Source of the DNA: a virus
DNA length: 31,144 nucleotides
Reading direction: 5' to 3' (one strand)
IMG/VR virus record: IMGVR_UViG_3300025669_000135
Coordinates: 1 to 31,144 of that record
Below, in pieces: positions 8,946 to 17,284 of this stretch; positions within the stretch are counted from its first letter, which is position 1, and every line of letters begins with the position of its first letter. The notes beneath the pieces were generated by a model. That model had not been told where the DNA came from and made no database searches. It worked only from the letters and a program-made list of their open reading frames with translations. Made by a program: the position numbers and the translations under genes.

Positions 8946-9041
8946 ATCTTCTCCTAAATCATTAAGTTAAGCCCAACCTACCTATTTCTTATTAAAGTAT
9001 ACAGAGTGACTGATTTGACGCTTTAAAACCGATTCTAATCA
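8946..9041. other. Non-coding gap between gp25-like and J-like genes
   Basis: A 96-base spacer, long for this block. On the minus strand it holds TTAGAATC (complement of 9032-9039), a TATACT that could serve as a -10 but lacks a recognisable -35, and the J-gene SD. A weak imperfect AGTGA/TCACT pairing is visible. No ORF of note is seen. A late promoter or processing site is possible but unproven. Confidence 0.3.
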
Positions 9042-9425
9042 CTAACTCTCTGGAACTATCTGCCTACTGTATTGAAAATCACCAACCCCAGAGATTCTAA
9101 ATATTATTGATAATGCATATACACCATTATCATAATCAGGAACTGCTACTAATGAAAGTATCTCAGGTCTATCATCCCAAGTGTTTATTGCATCTTTTAT
9201 TTCCATATCTAATCTTTGTGCCATATCATCTGACATAGGTTCAAATAATAAAGATTGAATAGCTCCTCCAAAACTGCGAAGCATACAACGCTCTCCTTTG
9301 TTAGTTCCTAATATATTATCTATACTAGTCATTACAGCTTCTGCATCTTTTACTATCTTTATATTCTTTTTACTGTTTAATCCTAAATGTTGATCTAATT
9401 CAGAATAAGCTACAAATCTTGACAT
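9042..9425 (-). CDS. Baseplate wedge protein, T4 gp25-like
   Basis: The 127-residue product has the signature of the gp25 family: GERCMLRSFGGAIQSLLFEP (about 44-63), where family members carry 'GeR.mrp.fG..l...lFep', followed by a helix with AQRLDMEIKDAINTWDDRPE and strands ending in FRISG. gp25 homologues belong to the conserved wedge core of all contractile injection systems and interact with gp6/J, encoded immediately downstream here. Length is typical (T4 gp25 132 residues). AAGGAG lies ten bases before the ATG at 9425. The family was once described as lysozyme-like, but its role is structural. Confidence 0.9.
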   Translation of the reverse strand: MSRFVAYSELDQHLGLNSKKNIKIVKDAEAVMTSIDNILGTNKGERCMLRSFGGAIQSLLFEPMSDDMAQRLDMEIKDAINTWDDRPEILSLVAVPDYDNGVYALSIIFRISGVGDFQYSRQIVPES

Positions 9426-9428
9426 GGT

Positions 9429-9656
9429 TTACTTACTCCTTTTTAACTCATCATAGTCTCTTTGAAGCAGTTTAGTGGAATTAATTAGTTTCTGCGCCAC
9501 TGCACTAACTCTAGCAGTAGATATAACTGTCTTTTGTATTTTATCTTTTATATATCTTTCTTTATCTGATGGTATATTGCTATTCTCTATTGCTATAAGT
9601 AAATTACCAAATAACTTTCTTAGAAGTTTTAATTCCCCTTGTAATTGACCTGTCAT
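9429..9656 (-). CDS. Small helical protein of unknown function in the baseplate operon
   Basis: A 75-residue, charged, almost wholly helical protein: heptad-like Leu/Ile spacing at about residues 5-25, an SNIPSDKERY break, then a second helix to the Lys/Arg-rich C-terminus. No Cys, no membrane segment and no motif that I recognise. AGGAG precedes the ATG at 9656. It sits between the PAAR tip and gp25 genes with spacings of two to three bases. It could be an assembly chaperone or small hub component; both are guesses from position. Confidence 0.6.
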   Translation of the reverse strand: MTGQLQGELKLLRKLFGNLLIAIENSNIPSDKERYIKDKIQKTVISTARVSAVAQKLINSTKLLQRDYDELKRSK

Positions 9657-9658
9657 AA

Positions 9659-9934
9659 TTAATCTCCTACCTTTGTATTTAAACTACCTGTTCCTATAGT
9701 GTGTCCACAGGAAGCAGCATCACCTTTTCTACATACACCTTTTCCGTTTATCTTAACTGTAGAACTTCCTTCAATCATAACAGCAACAGCGTGTGGTCCT
9801 ACTCCATGAGGAGCAATTGCATCTCCAATAACAGCTACTAATGAACCATTACATTTTGTAGTAGATTGGCCACCACCAAGTATCAATCCACCAGCTGAAT
9901 CTATACCAACTCTTGCTACATCTTTTGCATTCAT
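9659..9934 (-). CDS. PAAR-repeat membrane-puncturing tip protein
   Basis: The 91-residue protein has the glycine-rich, strand-turn pattern of PAAR proteins: DSAGGLILGGG near 12-22, GDAIAPHGVGPHAVAVMIEG (about 37-56), TVKINGKGVCRKGDAASCGH (about 59-78) and a terminal GSLNTKVGD. His and Cys residues (His43, His48, Cys75, His77) are placed to bind the metal at the cone tip, as in known PAAR tips. PAAR proteins cap the central spike and pierce the cell envelope during tail contraction. The gene directly follows the spike gene. Length is normal for the family. GAGG precedes the ATG at 9934. Confidence 0.85.
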   Translation of the reverse strand: MNAKDVARVGIDSAGGLILGGGQSTTKCNGSLVAVIGDAIAPHGVGPHAVAVMIEGSSTVKINGKGVCRKGDAASCGHTIGTGSLNTKVGD

Positions 9935-9944
9935 TCATCTACCT

Positions 9945-10673
9945 CTATGGATTTAAGCTTATTTCACTACCTTTTATAATAAGTTTACCAGTAACATCAA
10001 TGGTAGCATCTCCAGTAACTGTTACCGACCAGTCTCCACCTATTGATTTTGTACTATCCTTTGTTATAGTGCCTACTTCAGATACCTCTATAGTAAGCTC
10101 TTTATTACCACTTATAGTAACTTTTTTATCGTTTTTTATTACTTCTACTTTATCATTATTTATTGTTTCATTCTTATCATTAGTTATTACTTCTATCTTA
10201 TCATTTCCGATAGTAGAAGTTTTATCATTACCTATTACTTCTGTTTTATCATTAGGAATGGTTATATCCTCATTACCTAAAGTGTCATTGAGTATAAATT
10301 GTATTCCACCTTTTGTTCTTAGTATTTTTACTCCTGTCTCAAAACTATTATGCTTAGTAACAGGATTTGCAGCTTCTCCCATATAGATAGGTTTAAGAAT
10401 ATCTCCACCTTCAAACATAAACCATAACTGACTACCTACATCTGGAACTACCCACCAACCTACTTGATCTTGACTTCCTCCACCTAATAAAGGATAACAA
10501 GGAATAGCCCATGGTAAATCTGCATCTTTAAGATTTACAGCGTCTCCCATCATTGGATATATTCTTGCTTTCAATCTAAGAGCATTATCTGTATCAGAAA
10601 TGCTTACTACTGTTCCTCTATATAGTCCAGAGAAGTGATTTTTCCTAATATGCATATCTTGTAATACGTTCAT
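9945..10673 (-). CDS. Central spike protein, gp5/gpV-like, with octapeptide beta-helix
   Basis: A 242-residue spike. Residues ~15-100 form the OB-fold of gp5/VgrG/gpV spikes: LYRGTVVSISDTDN, RLKARIYPMM, LPWAIPCYPLLGGG, then GWWVVPDVGSQLWFMFEGGD (72-91), the family-typical 'vP.vG..v.v.Fe.gd' motif. Residues 141-196 are seven consecutive octads (NDKTEVIG and variants, ending GNKELTIE), followed by a continuing strand region to about 235. In T4 gp5 octapeptide repeats wind into a triple-stranded beta-helix needle, so the same is expected here. No lysozyme domain is inserted, unlike T4. The ATG at 10673 overlaps the hub gene stop (ATGA), and the PAAR gene follows 10 bases after. Confidence 0.87.
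   Translation of the reverse strand: MNVLQDMHIRKNHFSGLYRGTVVSISDTDNALRLKARIYPMMGDAVNLKDADLPWAIPCYPLLGGGSQDQVGWWVVPDVGSQLWFMFEGGDILKPIYMGEAANPVTKHNSFETGVKILRTKGGIQFILNDTLGNEDITIPNDKTEVIGNDKTSTIGNDKIEVITNDKNETINNDKVEVIKNDKKVTISGNKELTIEVSEVGTITKDSTKSIGGDWSVTVTGDATIDVTGKLIIKGSEISLNP
10086..10253 (-). repeat. Seven tandem 24-base units encoding spike octapeptides
   Basis: Each 24-base unit encodes Asn-Asp-Lys plus five residues with beta-branched residues alternating; the last unit begins Gly-Asn-Lys. The DNA units are diverged at third positions, so selection is on the protein repeat rather than recent DNA duplication. Confidence 0.8.
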
Positions 10674-11860
10674 CTAGATGCACCTTCTTTTACTAATACT
10701 TCTCCAACATCTTTTGGTAACTCTAATCCTGCTCTAGTCAATCTTAACTTAGTAAAGTATTCCTTAGCCCAATATTGTGTAACTGATTCTACTAACCAAT
10801 CTCCAGAATATCTTGTATTTATTGCTCCTGCTCCTTCCATATCTAAAAGAATAGTATGAACCTTATCTCCACAATGTATGTCTTTTTGTCCTATTACCAT
10901 AATAGATATTTTTACCATGTTCTCTAACTTGTTTATAATGTCTGAGTCAATAATTGACTTAGGATATCTATCACTATTATACGTTCTTACTTCATACAAA
11001 CTTCTATTATTCTCATTTTCCTTAAAAGCATTTACCATGTATGTTTTTGTTAAACTAGCTCTCTCTAAGGTAGATGGCTTTAATCCATATGATCTTTGTT
11101 CATTAGTCATGTAATCATACCAATAAGCTGTTTCTCCTGCAGCTCCTTGTATCTGTAATGGTAGATTAACAACTTGTATATCCCAATCTAATACTGCTCT
11201 CTCTCTTCCAGCTTTTAATCCTCCATACATTGTATGAGCATCTTCTTTGTAAGTACAAGCGATGCTGTTACTAATTAAAGTGTTAATATCTTTATAATGA
11301 AGCTTTTTATCAAAAGTAACATAAGCTACATACTTATCCGCATCCTTTGCTGTTGCTTTACTAGCTAGATAATTTAGCATTTGTAAATTAGTCCATCTAG
11401 GCTGTAACCAATTTTGAGAATCTACACTATCATCTATATCTTTTGTTAAATTGCAATCAGTTCCAATTGTATCTGCTATACTAGAAGTAGAAACAAAATT
11501 AAAAGATCTACAATATTCAGGAGTTAACATATTATCTACTGCCAGTACTCCATACAATTCTACAACACTTGACTTACCATCTATTTTTGAATACTTAACA
11601 GCCTTGAAATTAGATATAGTAAAAGCATATTGATTAAAAGTTTCAGAATCCTCTCCAAATCGTATATTTAAAGTAGGAGTAGATAACGCTAATAATGCCT
11701 CTATTAGTGTGTTATTTCTATCTAATATGTGCATCTTTAAACTAGGCAATACTGTGTTTATAGACTCTACCATATATAATTCTAGTATATCACCAGTAGC
11801 AATTTCAATATATCTATTAGAATCTCCAAATAATATATGTAATGGGGTTGACCCTATCAT
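10670..11860 (-). CDS. Baseplate hub protein, T4 gp27 / P2 gpD-like
   Basis: A 396-residue hub candidate. The N-terminal half carries strand-rich segments with LNIRFGEDSETFNQYAFTIS (about 83-102), SNFKAVKYSKIDGKSSVVEL and YCRSFNF, then SSIADTIGTDCNL and WLQPRWTNLQMLNYLASKA, equivalent to the helical spacer of gp27/gpD hubs. The C-terminus GDKVHTILLDMEG ... YSGDWLVESVTQYWAKEYFT (about 355-374) fits the family pattern of 'sG.wlV..v.h.......l.l.R.g'. Such hubs bind the trimeric spike, encoded immediately downstream and coupled by ATGA. The start at 11860 overlaps the upstream stop as ATGA with only a weak SD, so translational coupling is likely. No peptidase motif is seen. Confidence 0.75.
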   Translation of the reverse strand: MIGSTPLHILFGDSNRYIEIATGDILELYMVESINTVLPSLKMHILDRNNTLIEALLALSTPTLNIRFGEDSETFNQYAFTISNFKAVKYSKIDGKSSVVELYGVLAVDNMLTPEYCRSFNFVSTSSIADTIGTDCNLTKDIDDSVDSQNWLQPRWTNLQMLNYLASKATAKDADKYVAYVTFDKKLHYKDINTLISNSIACTYKEDAHTMYGGLKAGRERAVLDWDIQVVNLPLQIQGAAGETAYWYDYMTNEQRSYGLKPSTLERASLTKTYMVNAFKENENNRSLYEVRTYNSDRYPKSIIDSDIINKLENMVKISIMVIGQKDIHCGDKVHTILLDMEGAGAINTRYSGDWLVESVTQYWAKEYFTKLRLTRAGLELPKDVGEVLVKEGASR

Positions 11861-12900
11861 AATTTCTTTTTATCGCCTTTTTGATTTGGTGCTATATCAG
11901 CTCTTGGATTATTATATATACTTCTAACAGCTTCTTTTGTTAACACTTCATAAGTTTCAAAAGTTATAATAGCCTCTGCACTAGCTGGACTACCATCAGT
12001 ACGAAGCTTCGTTGCATATTTTATATTTAAATCCGTTATTACTACATTCGTAAAAGTTAAAAAATTACCAATATTTATTAATATGCTATCACCGTCACCT
12101 CTAATATTAGTATATTTAAGACCAGCGTCTATAAGTTTTTCTACAAAAGGTTTAACAACTTTTTCTACTCCAGTACTACTAAGAGAAACTACCTTTTCTG
12201 GTAATGAAGTTTTACCAACCGCTTTCTTTGCTGTTGTAGCTTGTTCAGAATTTATAGAATAAGGATTAGGTCCAGGTGGGATAAGTGTAAAAGTAGACTT
12301 ATTAACTCCTGGAGATACCATCATCTGTAAGGCTTGGCAAGATGCCATAACATTCCAATTATCTGCATCTATACTTTGAAACTTTAATGGTATTGTTAAT
12401 TTTAAAGGAGAAGTACCTGCCCATACTCTTCTTGTCATAAAACGAGGTAATGCTGTAGATCCTGTAGTTGCTGTAGCTAATTTAGTAGCTGATTTTAATA
12501 GAGAAGTTATAGGGTCAAAAGCGTTTTCCCAATTCGATGACATAGACATATCCAACGAATCACCTTGTAAATACCCCATTACTGGAGATGGTGCTACTTT
12601 TTGTGAAAATATCTTAACTTTATAATTTGCATACTCATTTTCAGTATTACCTGCAGGTTTACTAGTAATACCAAATAATCCTAGAACATCTCCAACAGCA
12701 GATGCAGCTTGGTTAATTCCCGTATTTATTTTATGAGCTGTATTAATAGCATCATTTACCTGTCCAGCTACTTTACTTATTTGACCTCTCGCTTTTCCTA
12801 CTGCCTTATTACTATTTAAGTAAGGTAAGGAAGTTAAAGATTGAGCTGCACCAAATCCAGTACCTAATGCTCTAAATCCGCCATCTCTTATTTTTGGCAT
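11857..12900 (-). CDS. Baseplate/tail-tube junction protein, possibly gp48/gp54-like
   Basis: A 347-residue structural protein. An Ala/Gly-rich helical N-terminus (about 1-80) precedes a core starting YANYKVKIFSQKV, with SLDMSMSSNWENAFDP (about 115-130), RRVWAGTSPLKLTIPLKFQS (about 159-178) and LMVSP-like segments. The C-terminal part, ILINIGNFLTFTNVVITDLN (about 276-295) and DGSPASAEAIITFETYEVLT, resembles the C-terminal fold of proteins that cap the hub and start the tail tube. In T4 these are gp48 and gp54. Position between tape measure and hub fits. Residues at the C-terminus are Lys-rich. AGGAG precedes the ATG at 12900. The exact T4 counterpart cannot be assigned by eye. Confidence 0.55.
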   Translation of the reverse strand: MPKIRDGGFRALGTGFGAAQSLTSLPYLNSNKAVGKARGQISKVAGQVNDAINTAHKINTGINQAASAVGDVLGLFGITSKPAGNTENEYANYKVKIFSQKVAPSPVMGYLQGDSLDMSMSSNWENAFDPITSLLKSATKLATATTGSTALPRFMTRRVWAGTSPLKLTIPLKFQSIDADNWNVMASCQALQMMVSPGVNKSTFTLIPPGPNPYSINSEQATTAKKAVGKTSLPEKVVSLSSTGVEKVVKPFVEKLIDAGLKYTNIRGDGDSILINIGNFLTFTNVVITDLNIKYATKLRTDGSPASAEAIITFETYEVLTKEAVRSIYNNPRADIAPNQKGDKKKL

Positions 12901-12901
12901 A

Positions 12902-14509
12902 TTATATTGCTCCTAAAGTAGCTAATACTAATAAAACATCATCAACTTTATCTGGTATTCTTGTTACTTCTAATCCACCACCTGTATTTATTGTTTGAGT
13001 AGTAGATGCATTTGTTTGTTCTTTCATAATCTTAGTTAGGTTTATTATCTCGTTTGTTGTTGTTCTAGAAGCTGCTTCTTGAGCTACAGCTGCTTTTGTT
13101 AGAGACTCAGTACGTGGTGTTTGTAATGTAGAAATTGAAGTAGCTGGAATAACCGCTTCTCCTTTATGTAATCCATATATTCCTGTTTCTGGAACATAAT
13201 CAGTACCTTGTTGAAAATTGCGTAATGGTGAGGTACTCCATGTTACTTTAGGTCTCATTCCCTTTATAAACTCAGACAATCCAAAACTTATTGTTGAAGA
13301 AGCCTTTTCCCACAAGTCCTTTAAAAACGTACCTTCTTTCTCTTTTTCAAGATTCCATATAATATGTTCACTAGGTTTTTTTATCCCAAACTTACGAAGA
13401 AAAATATCCAATGCATCATTAATAGAACGCATAGTACCTACAAAAGTTGATAATGCTTTAGGTAACCCCTGCATAGACTTCCATAACTCTTCTGTAAATT
13501 TTTTATACTCTGGAAACTTCTCTTTTAACCAAGTATGTATAACATCAAACAATAGAAAAGCTGCAGCACCTAACAATACAAATTTTGTAAGCTTTTTTAC
13601 AAATCCAGTGATTACATCCTTAATACTAATAGGTTCTTTTACCTTCTTCTCTGCTACTTCTACTTTAGAAAGTATATCTGCTCCTGTACCCATTCCCTTA
13701 AGTGACGTGTCTCCAGAAAGCTTTTTCCAGAATGCTTGTTTTTGTGCCTCTCTTCCAAAATATATTCTTAAACCCATCACTAAATTACTTATACCTTCTT
13801 TTTGTGACTCTCTTTTCTCAGGAGATATATCTAATTTTGTTTTAGTCTTTGTTCCAAATAAGCCTTCTTTTTCTTGTACCTTTTCTCCACCCATTGTTGT
13901 ACGCTCAGTAAGCTTAGCTAACTTTTCTCCTATAAATGTTGGAGATAATACCTTTACAACAGTTTTTACTGAATCTTCTAATGTTCCAATCATAAGAGCT
14001 GCCATTGTAGTTGCAGTAGTCTTAACTGGTTCTCCTAGAGCTGCTTTTGCTGGTCCTTCTTCATATTTAGATGCAACAATTCCTGAAGCTTGCTTTTTAT
14101 ATACTCCACCTAACTCTGTTATAGATCTTCCGCTAAATATAACACGTTCTAAATTTATTTTACCTAATGCAGTTGATACTTCTTTAGTAGAATCTTTAGA
14201 TAACTTTTTTTGGTCTATACCAGATTTAGTTATTGCTTTAAATATTTCGCCCATTAAAACAGCAGGTTTCTTTTGAGATTCTACACTCTTATCCGTAGCT
14301 TCTTTTGATAATTTTACTATGTCTTTAATATCCTTAAGTAGAGAATTAATTAGCTTATTATTTGATTCTCTACTTAACTTCTCCCAAAGAGGTATAGCAT
14401 CAGATAATTTCTTATTTACATCTTTTAATCCATCTGCTAAAGCTCTATCAGGATTAATGTTTTTCATAGCTGCATTAATAGTAGCCTGTCCAGTTTTATT
14501 TATTCCCAT
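12902..14509 (-). CDS. Tape measure protein
   Basis: A 535-residue protein with long charged helices and coiled-coil-like stretches through residue ~300, a hydrophobic membrane-type segment at about 308-324 (LLGAAAFLLFDVI), and a C-terminal DYVPETGIYGLHKGEAVIPA (437-456), a signature widely seen near the end of phage tape measures. Tape measures set tail length and help DNA cross the inner membrane. The size is near T4 gp29 (590 residues), predicting a tail somewhat shorter than T4's if the usual residues-per-length relation holds; that is inference. It follows two small genes in the position of tail assembly chaperones. GAGG precedes the ATG at 14509. Confidence 0.75.
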   Translation of the reverse strand: MGINKTGQATINAAMKNINPDRALADGLKDVNKKLSDAIPLWEKLSRESNNKLINSLLKDIKDIVKLSKEATDKSVESQKKPAVLMGEIFKAITKSGIDQKKLSKDSTKEVSTALGKINLERVIFSGRSITELGGVYKKQASGIVASKYEEGPAKAALGEPVKTTATTMAALMIGTLEDSVKTVVKVLSPTFIGEKLAKLTERTTMGGEKVQEKEGLFGTKTKTKLDISPEKRESQKEGISNLVMGLRIYFGREAQKQAFWKKLSGDTSLKGMGTGADILSKVEVAEKKVKEPISIKDVITGFVKKLTKFVLLGAAAFLLFDVIHTWLKEKFPEYKKFTEELWKSMQGLPKALSTFVGTMRSINDALDIFLRKFGIKKPSEHIIWNLEKEKEGTFLKDLWEKASSTISFGLSEFIKGMRPKVTWSTSPLRNFQQGTDYVPETGIYGLHKGEAVIPATSISTLQTPRTESLTKAAVAQEAASRTTTNEIINLTKIMKEQTNASTTQTINTGGGLEVTRIPDKVDDVLLVLATLGAI

Positions 14510-14722
14510 TTATGTTACCTCATTAACCGTTGTCTTTTCTTGCTCTTTTTGTTTAATTAACCTTTGATAGAACCAATTAAATTCTGTTACTTCCATATTT
14601 TCTATGTCTGAATAAGACAAATGTAAAAAATAACATAAGGCAAATTCCTTATCTAATGTGTTTTTTAGATTTATCTCTGGAAAACAATTTCTAACTTGTT
14701 TACTTATGTCCTGCAAATTCAT
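14510..14722 (-). CDS. Small tail/baseplate assembly protein, possibly gp51- or chaperone-like
   Basis: The 70-residue product has the string CYFLHLSYSDIENMEVTEFN (about 30-49) followed by WFYQRLIKQKEQEK. The 'hlsy.diE.m...ef.wfy..L..q' pattern recalls the second, short component of tail assembly chaperone pairs and T4 gp51-type proteins in relatives. Its ATG overlaps the stop of the gp26-like gene (TAATG), and the tape measure gene begins immediately after its stop, the position where chaperones are normally found. No programmed frameshift heptamer is visible at the junction, so the two seem to be made as separate proteins. Confidence 0.55.
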   Translation of the reverse strand: MNLQDISKQVRNCFPEINLKNTLDKEFALCYFLHLSYSDIENMEVTEFNWFYQRLIKQKEQEKTTVNEVT

Positions 14723-15519
14723 TACTTATATGTATTCCTTGAAGCTATTACTGAACCCTCTGGAACAAGTAAACCAGGTCTGAATGGAATATCTAATACT
14801 TCAGTAGCTTCACATTCAGGACAAGTGTATGTTTGTTTAAAGTCAACTCCATGATTAAATATTTCTTGATATCCTCTTATTATAGAGAAATCTTTACTAG
14901 TTAGATTATTTAAATACTTCAATTTTTCAGGTACTGTCATTGCACCAACCATAGAATAAGCATATCTTAATAACCATTCATCATCAGCACCAGACGCCAT
15001 CTTCTGGGCTATTTCCATTTCATCCTTAACTCTTAATAGTCTTAATTGAACTGTGTCACCTATATCCTCTAATGTAGCAGTCATTGGTTCATGATAGTCA
15101 TCTGCTAACTCTAAAATAGTTAATTTAGCTAAATTGAATTCATTCATGATTTTCTTATTACAAGATAAACAATTAAATTCAATAAGATATTTACTTGAAT
15201 ATGAATTTATTCTAAGCCATAAGATACAATATAATCTATCTCCTATTGTCATCTCTTTCGCATCTATACCTCTTACTGTATTTCTTAATAATTGTAAGAA
15301 TCTAGATTCAAAATTAATACCTGTCATTTCTGCTATTAACTTCTCATCTTTAACTCTCATAGGTCTTATTTTTGTAGTAGGTACATTACCATCTTTATCT
15401 TTATATGGTAATCCTTTTGATGGTAGCGTTAGTTCAAGAAACTCTGAAGTATCTTCTTGGCTTTTTTCTACCATATTAAACTGCTTAGCTTTTGCTATAA
15501 ACTTTTTTGGATCTGGCAT
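14722..15519 (-). CDS. T4 gp26-type baseplate hub / tail assembly protein with zinc motifs
   Basis: A 265-residue protein of the 'T4 baseplate protein' type (T4 gp26 and relatives). It opens LELTLPSKGLPYKDKDG (about 28-44), continues with IRPMRVKDEKLIAEM, and has two separated CxxC pairs: CLSC (117-120) and CPEC (233-236), which likely join to bind one zinc. The part between is helical, with LLRVKDEMEIAQKM. In T4, gp26 acts in hub assembly. In other phages the same family occupies the tail-chaperone position before the tape measure, as here. GAGG precedes the ATG at 15519; its stop overlaps the next start as TAATG. Confidence 0.75.
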   Translation of the reverse strand: MPDPKKFIAKAKQFNMVEKSQEDTSEFLELTLPSKGLPYKDKDGNVPTTKIRPMRVKDEKLIAEMTGINFESRFLQLLRNTVRGIDAKEMTIGDRLYCILWLRINSYSSKYLIEFNCLSCNKKIMNEFNLAKLTILELADDYHEPMTATLEDIGDTVQLRLLRVKDEMEIAQKMASGADDEWLLRYAYSMVGAMTVPEKLKYLNNLTSKDFSIIRGYQEIFNHGVDFKQTYTCPECEATEVLDIPFRPGLLVPEGSVIASRNTYK

Positions 15520-15537
15520 ATTATTATCCTCTATTTG

Positions 15538-16167
15538 TTATTTAAAGTAATTAAAGAAACTCTTTAATGCTCCTAAACCTATATTATTATCTCCTGGTGA
15601 TTCAATATCATCTACACTTAATCTAACGTCCACTACTGTTACTTTATTGTCTCCATAAGACATATTATAAATAGGCTGAGCTATTGGGAAACATCCCTTA
15701 GCTTTAAACTCTTTTCTTTTTACTCCATATGTACTTAACAAATTAAACGATAAAGATTTTTTATACATCTTTTGTGGATTATAACTGTTACCACCTTCTG
15801 GTAATATAGCGGTCCACCACTCCATCATATAATTCCAAACTGATCCAAATTCGTCTTCAAGCATGCTAAGTCTTAAATTAGGTACCTGATACTTTCCAGG
15901 TTCTTTTCTTAATCTAGGTCCCATATTCATACTATCTACAGTTACAAACTCTGCTCCTGCAAAATCAATAGCCAATACTCTCGTACTTATTTCACCAAAG
16001 TCAGGTAGTATAACATCCCACATATAGTTTCTTTGAAGTTGCAAAGCATCTATATTTCCATATACACCTTGAAACATTCCAAAAGCTTCTACAGTTTTAC
16101 CTATAAACTTACTTGTTTTAGGAAAGAATGTTACTTTATTTCCTGTACTGTCAACTTTGTCAGCCAT
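15538..16167 (-). CDS. Second tail-tube-like protein
   Basis: A 209-residue protein with a tube-protein-like core: LQLQRNYMWDVILPDFG (about 42-58), FAGAEFVTVDSMNMGPR, KYQVPNLRLSMLEDEFGSVW and a late strand TVVDVRLSVDDIESP. This resembles gp19-type tube proteins, whose signature is R-N-x-W plus a mid 'f.Ed' turn. It is encoded right after the main tube gene. T4 has gp19 plus the tube-initiator relatives gp48 and gp54, so this could be a tube initiator or a specialised tube ring. Its SD is weak (an AAGGG close to the ATG at 16167). Extra residues at both ends distinguish it from the first tube protein. Confidence 0.65.
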   Translation of the reverse strand: MADKVDSTGNKVTFFPKTSKFIGKTVEAFGMFQGVYGNIDALQLQRNYMWDVILPDFGEISTRVLAIDFAGAEFVTVDSMNMGPRLRKEPGKYQVPNLRLSMLEDEFGSVWNYMMEWWTAILPEGGNSYNPQKMYKKSLSFNLLSTYGVKRKEFKAKGCFPIAQPIYNMSYGDNKVTVVDVRLSVDDIESPGDNNIGLGALKSFFNYFK

Positions 16168-16184
16168 ACCCTTAAATCCTTATA

Positions 16185-16712
16185 TTATGTACTGGCTGGA
16201 TCGTTAAGAGTCCAGCGATCATAGGATAAAGTAAGAGTAGGTTTTATTAGTTCATTAGCCTTCATATCTAATCCTATTGTAGGTACTTCTTCTGGATATG
16301 CTCCTATTAATCTTATATCAAGATAAACACTACCATCAGTTTTTAATAATTCTAAATAAGCATCTGCCTTGTAATCTACAGGTTGTCCACCAGTACCTGT
16401 TTCTGGATCTGTTATTAAAGCTCTCCAATTGTATAAAGCTTTCATAATCTTTACATCTTCTGCTTCTAAAAATGTCAATGATATAGTCTGACTATAATTC
16501 ATCTTACCAGCAACTTTAAATTTCATTGCCTTCCAATCAATTACTATTGGTTCAGATCCTACATTAGGTAACTCAGCTACCTGACATCTTGTTCTTATTG
16601 AATCGATATCCCCACCACCAGGTAAGTTAGGAACAAAAAACTCCCATAAATAATTTCTTGCTGGTGACGATAAATCAGCTTTTATACTTTCTACACTCAT
16701 TTCACGTGCCAT
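16185..16712 (-). CDS. Tail tube protein, T4 gp19-like
   Basis: A 175-residue protein, near T4 gp19 (163). It has SSPARNYLWEFFVPNLPGGG (about 15-34), the R-N-x-L/W entry of tube proteins, RTRCQVAELPNVGSEPI, a central YSQTISLTFLEAEDVKIMKA strand-helix and a final strand with PTLTLSYDRWTL. Tube subunits stack as hexamers inside the sheath. The gene order sheath, two small genes, tube, second tube, chaperones, tape measure follows the contractile-tail plan. GAGGAGG precedes the ATG at 16712, which overlaps the upstream stop (TAATG). Confidence 0.83.
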   Translation of the reverse strand: MAREMSVESIKADLSSPARNYLWEFFVPNLPGGGDIDSIRTRCQVAELPNVGSEPIVIDWKAMKFKVAGKMNYSQTISLTFLEAEDVKIMKALYNWRALITDPETGTGGQPVDYKADAYLELLKTDGSVYLDIRLIGAYPEEVPTIGLDMKANELIKPTLTLSYDRWTLNDPAST

Positions 16713-17284
16713 TATACTGCCTCCTCGTTTAATCTAATATACACATATGTGTAAGTTAATAATTTTTTAACTACACTACTATCCTTATCAAAATTCTCAA
16801 GATAAGTGTCTAACATTATAGAATCTCCTCTTTTTACTTTTTCTAATATGATAGCCTTATCTTCTATATCATTTGCTATTTCTAATGCAAAAGACTTCAT
16901 GAATGGTTTATCTCGTAACATTCCTTTATTTGCAATAGACATACCTACATATTTATGTTTATATGATGTACGATTCTCATTACACACTAATTCATCTTTT
17001 AAAGTCTTTCTTAACTCTCTTTTAAATACAGTCCAATTGTCCTTATTTGCATTTAATTTTGCTACTTTATCTGAAAGAAATAGAATAACACCCTCAAACA
17101 CAGTAGAATAACCACCACCTATAACATAAGTAGTATCATTATAGTTTGATGTTTCAAATATAAGCTGAGTACCATCTACTGCTATGTTTAAAATACTAGC
17201 AATAGTTCCAATGTCAAAGTTATTTTCAAGTATATCTTGTTTTGCTTTATCTATCTTTGATATTACCTCTGTTATATTTATCAT
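16712..17284 (-). CDS. Unknown protein between sheath and tube genes
   Basis: I do not recognise this 190-residue protein. It is helix-rich, with a glycine turn YVIGGGYSTVFEGVILFLSD (about 53-72) in a beta-alpha context, a Lys-rich centre, and a KPFMKSFALEIANDIEDKAI helix. No membrane segment, and only one Cys (about 102). Its ATG overlaps the stop of the 79-residue gene (ATGA), and its stop overlaps the tube start, so all three are translationally linked. A sheath or tube assembly factor or neck component is possible from position only. Confidence 0.6.
   Translation of the reverse strand: MINITEVISKIDKAKQDILENNFDIGTIASILNIAVDGTQLIFETSNYNDTTYVIGGGYSTVFEGVILFLSDKVAKLNANKDNWTVFKRELRKTLKDELVCNENRTSYKHKYVGMSIANKGMLRDKPFMKSFALEIANDIEDKAIILEKVKRGDSIMLDTYLENFDKDSSVVKKLLTYTYVYIRLNEEAV

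Noticed and set aside
9913-10386. 157-codon plus-strand frame with Val/Thr/Ser/Leu repeats
   Set aside because: It is the antisense image of the spike octapeptide repeats. The repeats explain its length and regularity.
13218-14276. 352-codon open frame on the plus strand
   Set aside because: It lies wholly inside the tape measure gene on the opposite strand, has no SD-led start, and reads as low-complexity Ser/Phe/Ile sequence expected from the complement of Lys/Glu-rich helices.
14700-14760. Programmed frameshift between the gp26-like gene and the 70-residue gene, as in lambda G/GT
   Set aside because: No X_XXY_YYZ heptamer is present at the junction. The TAATG overlap suggests simple coupling.
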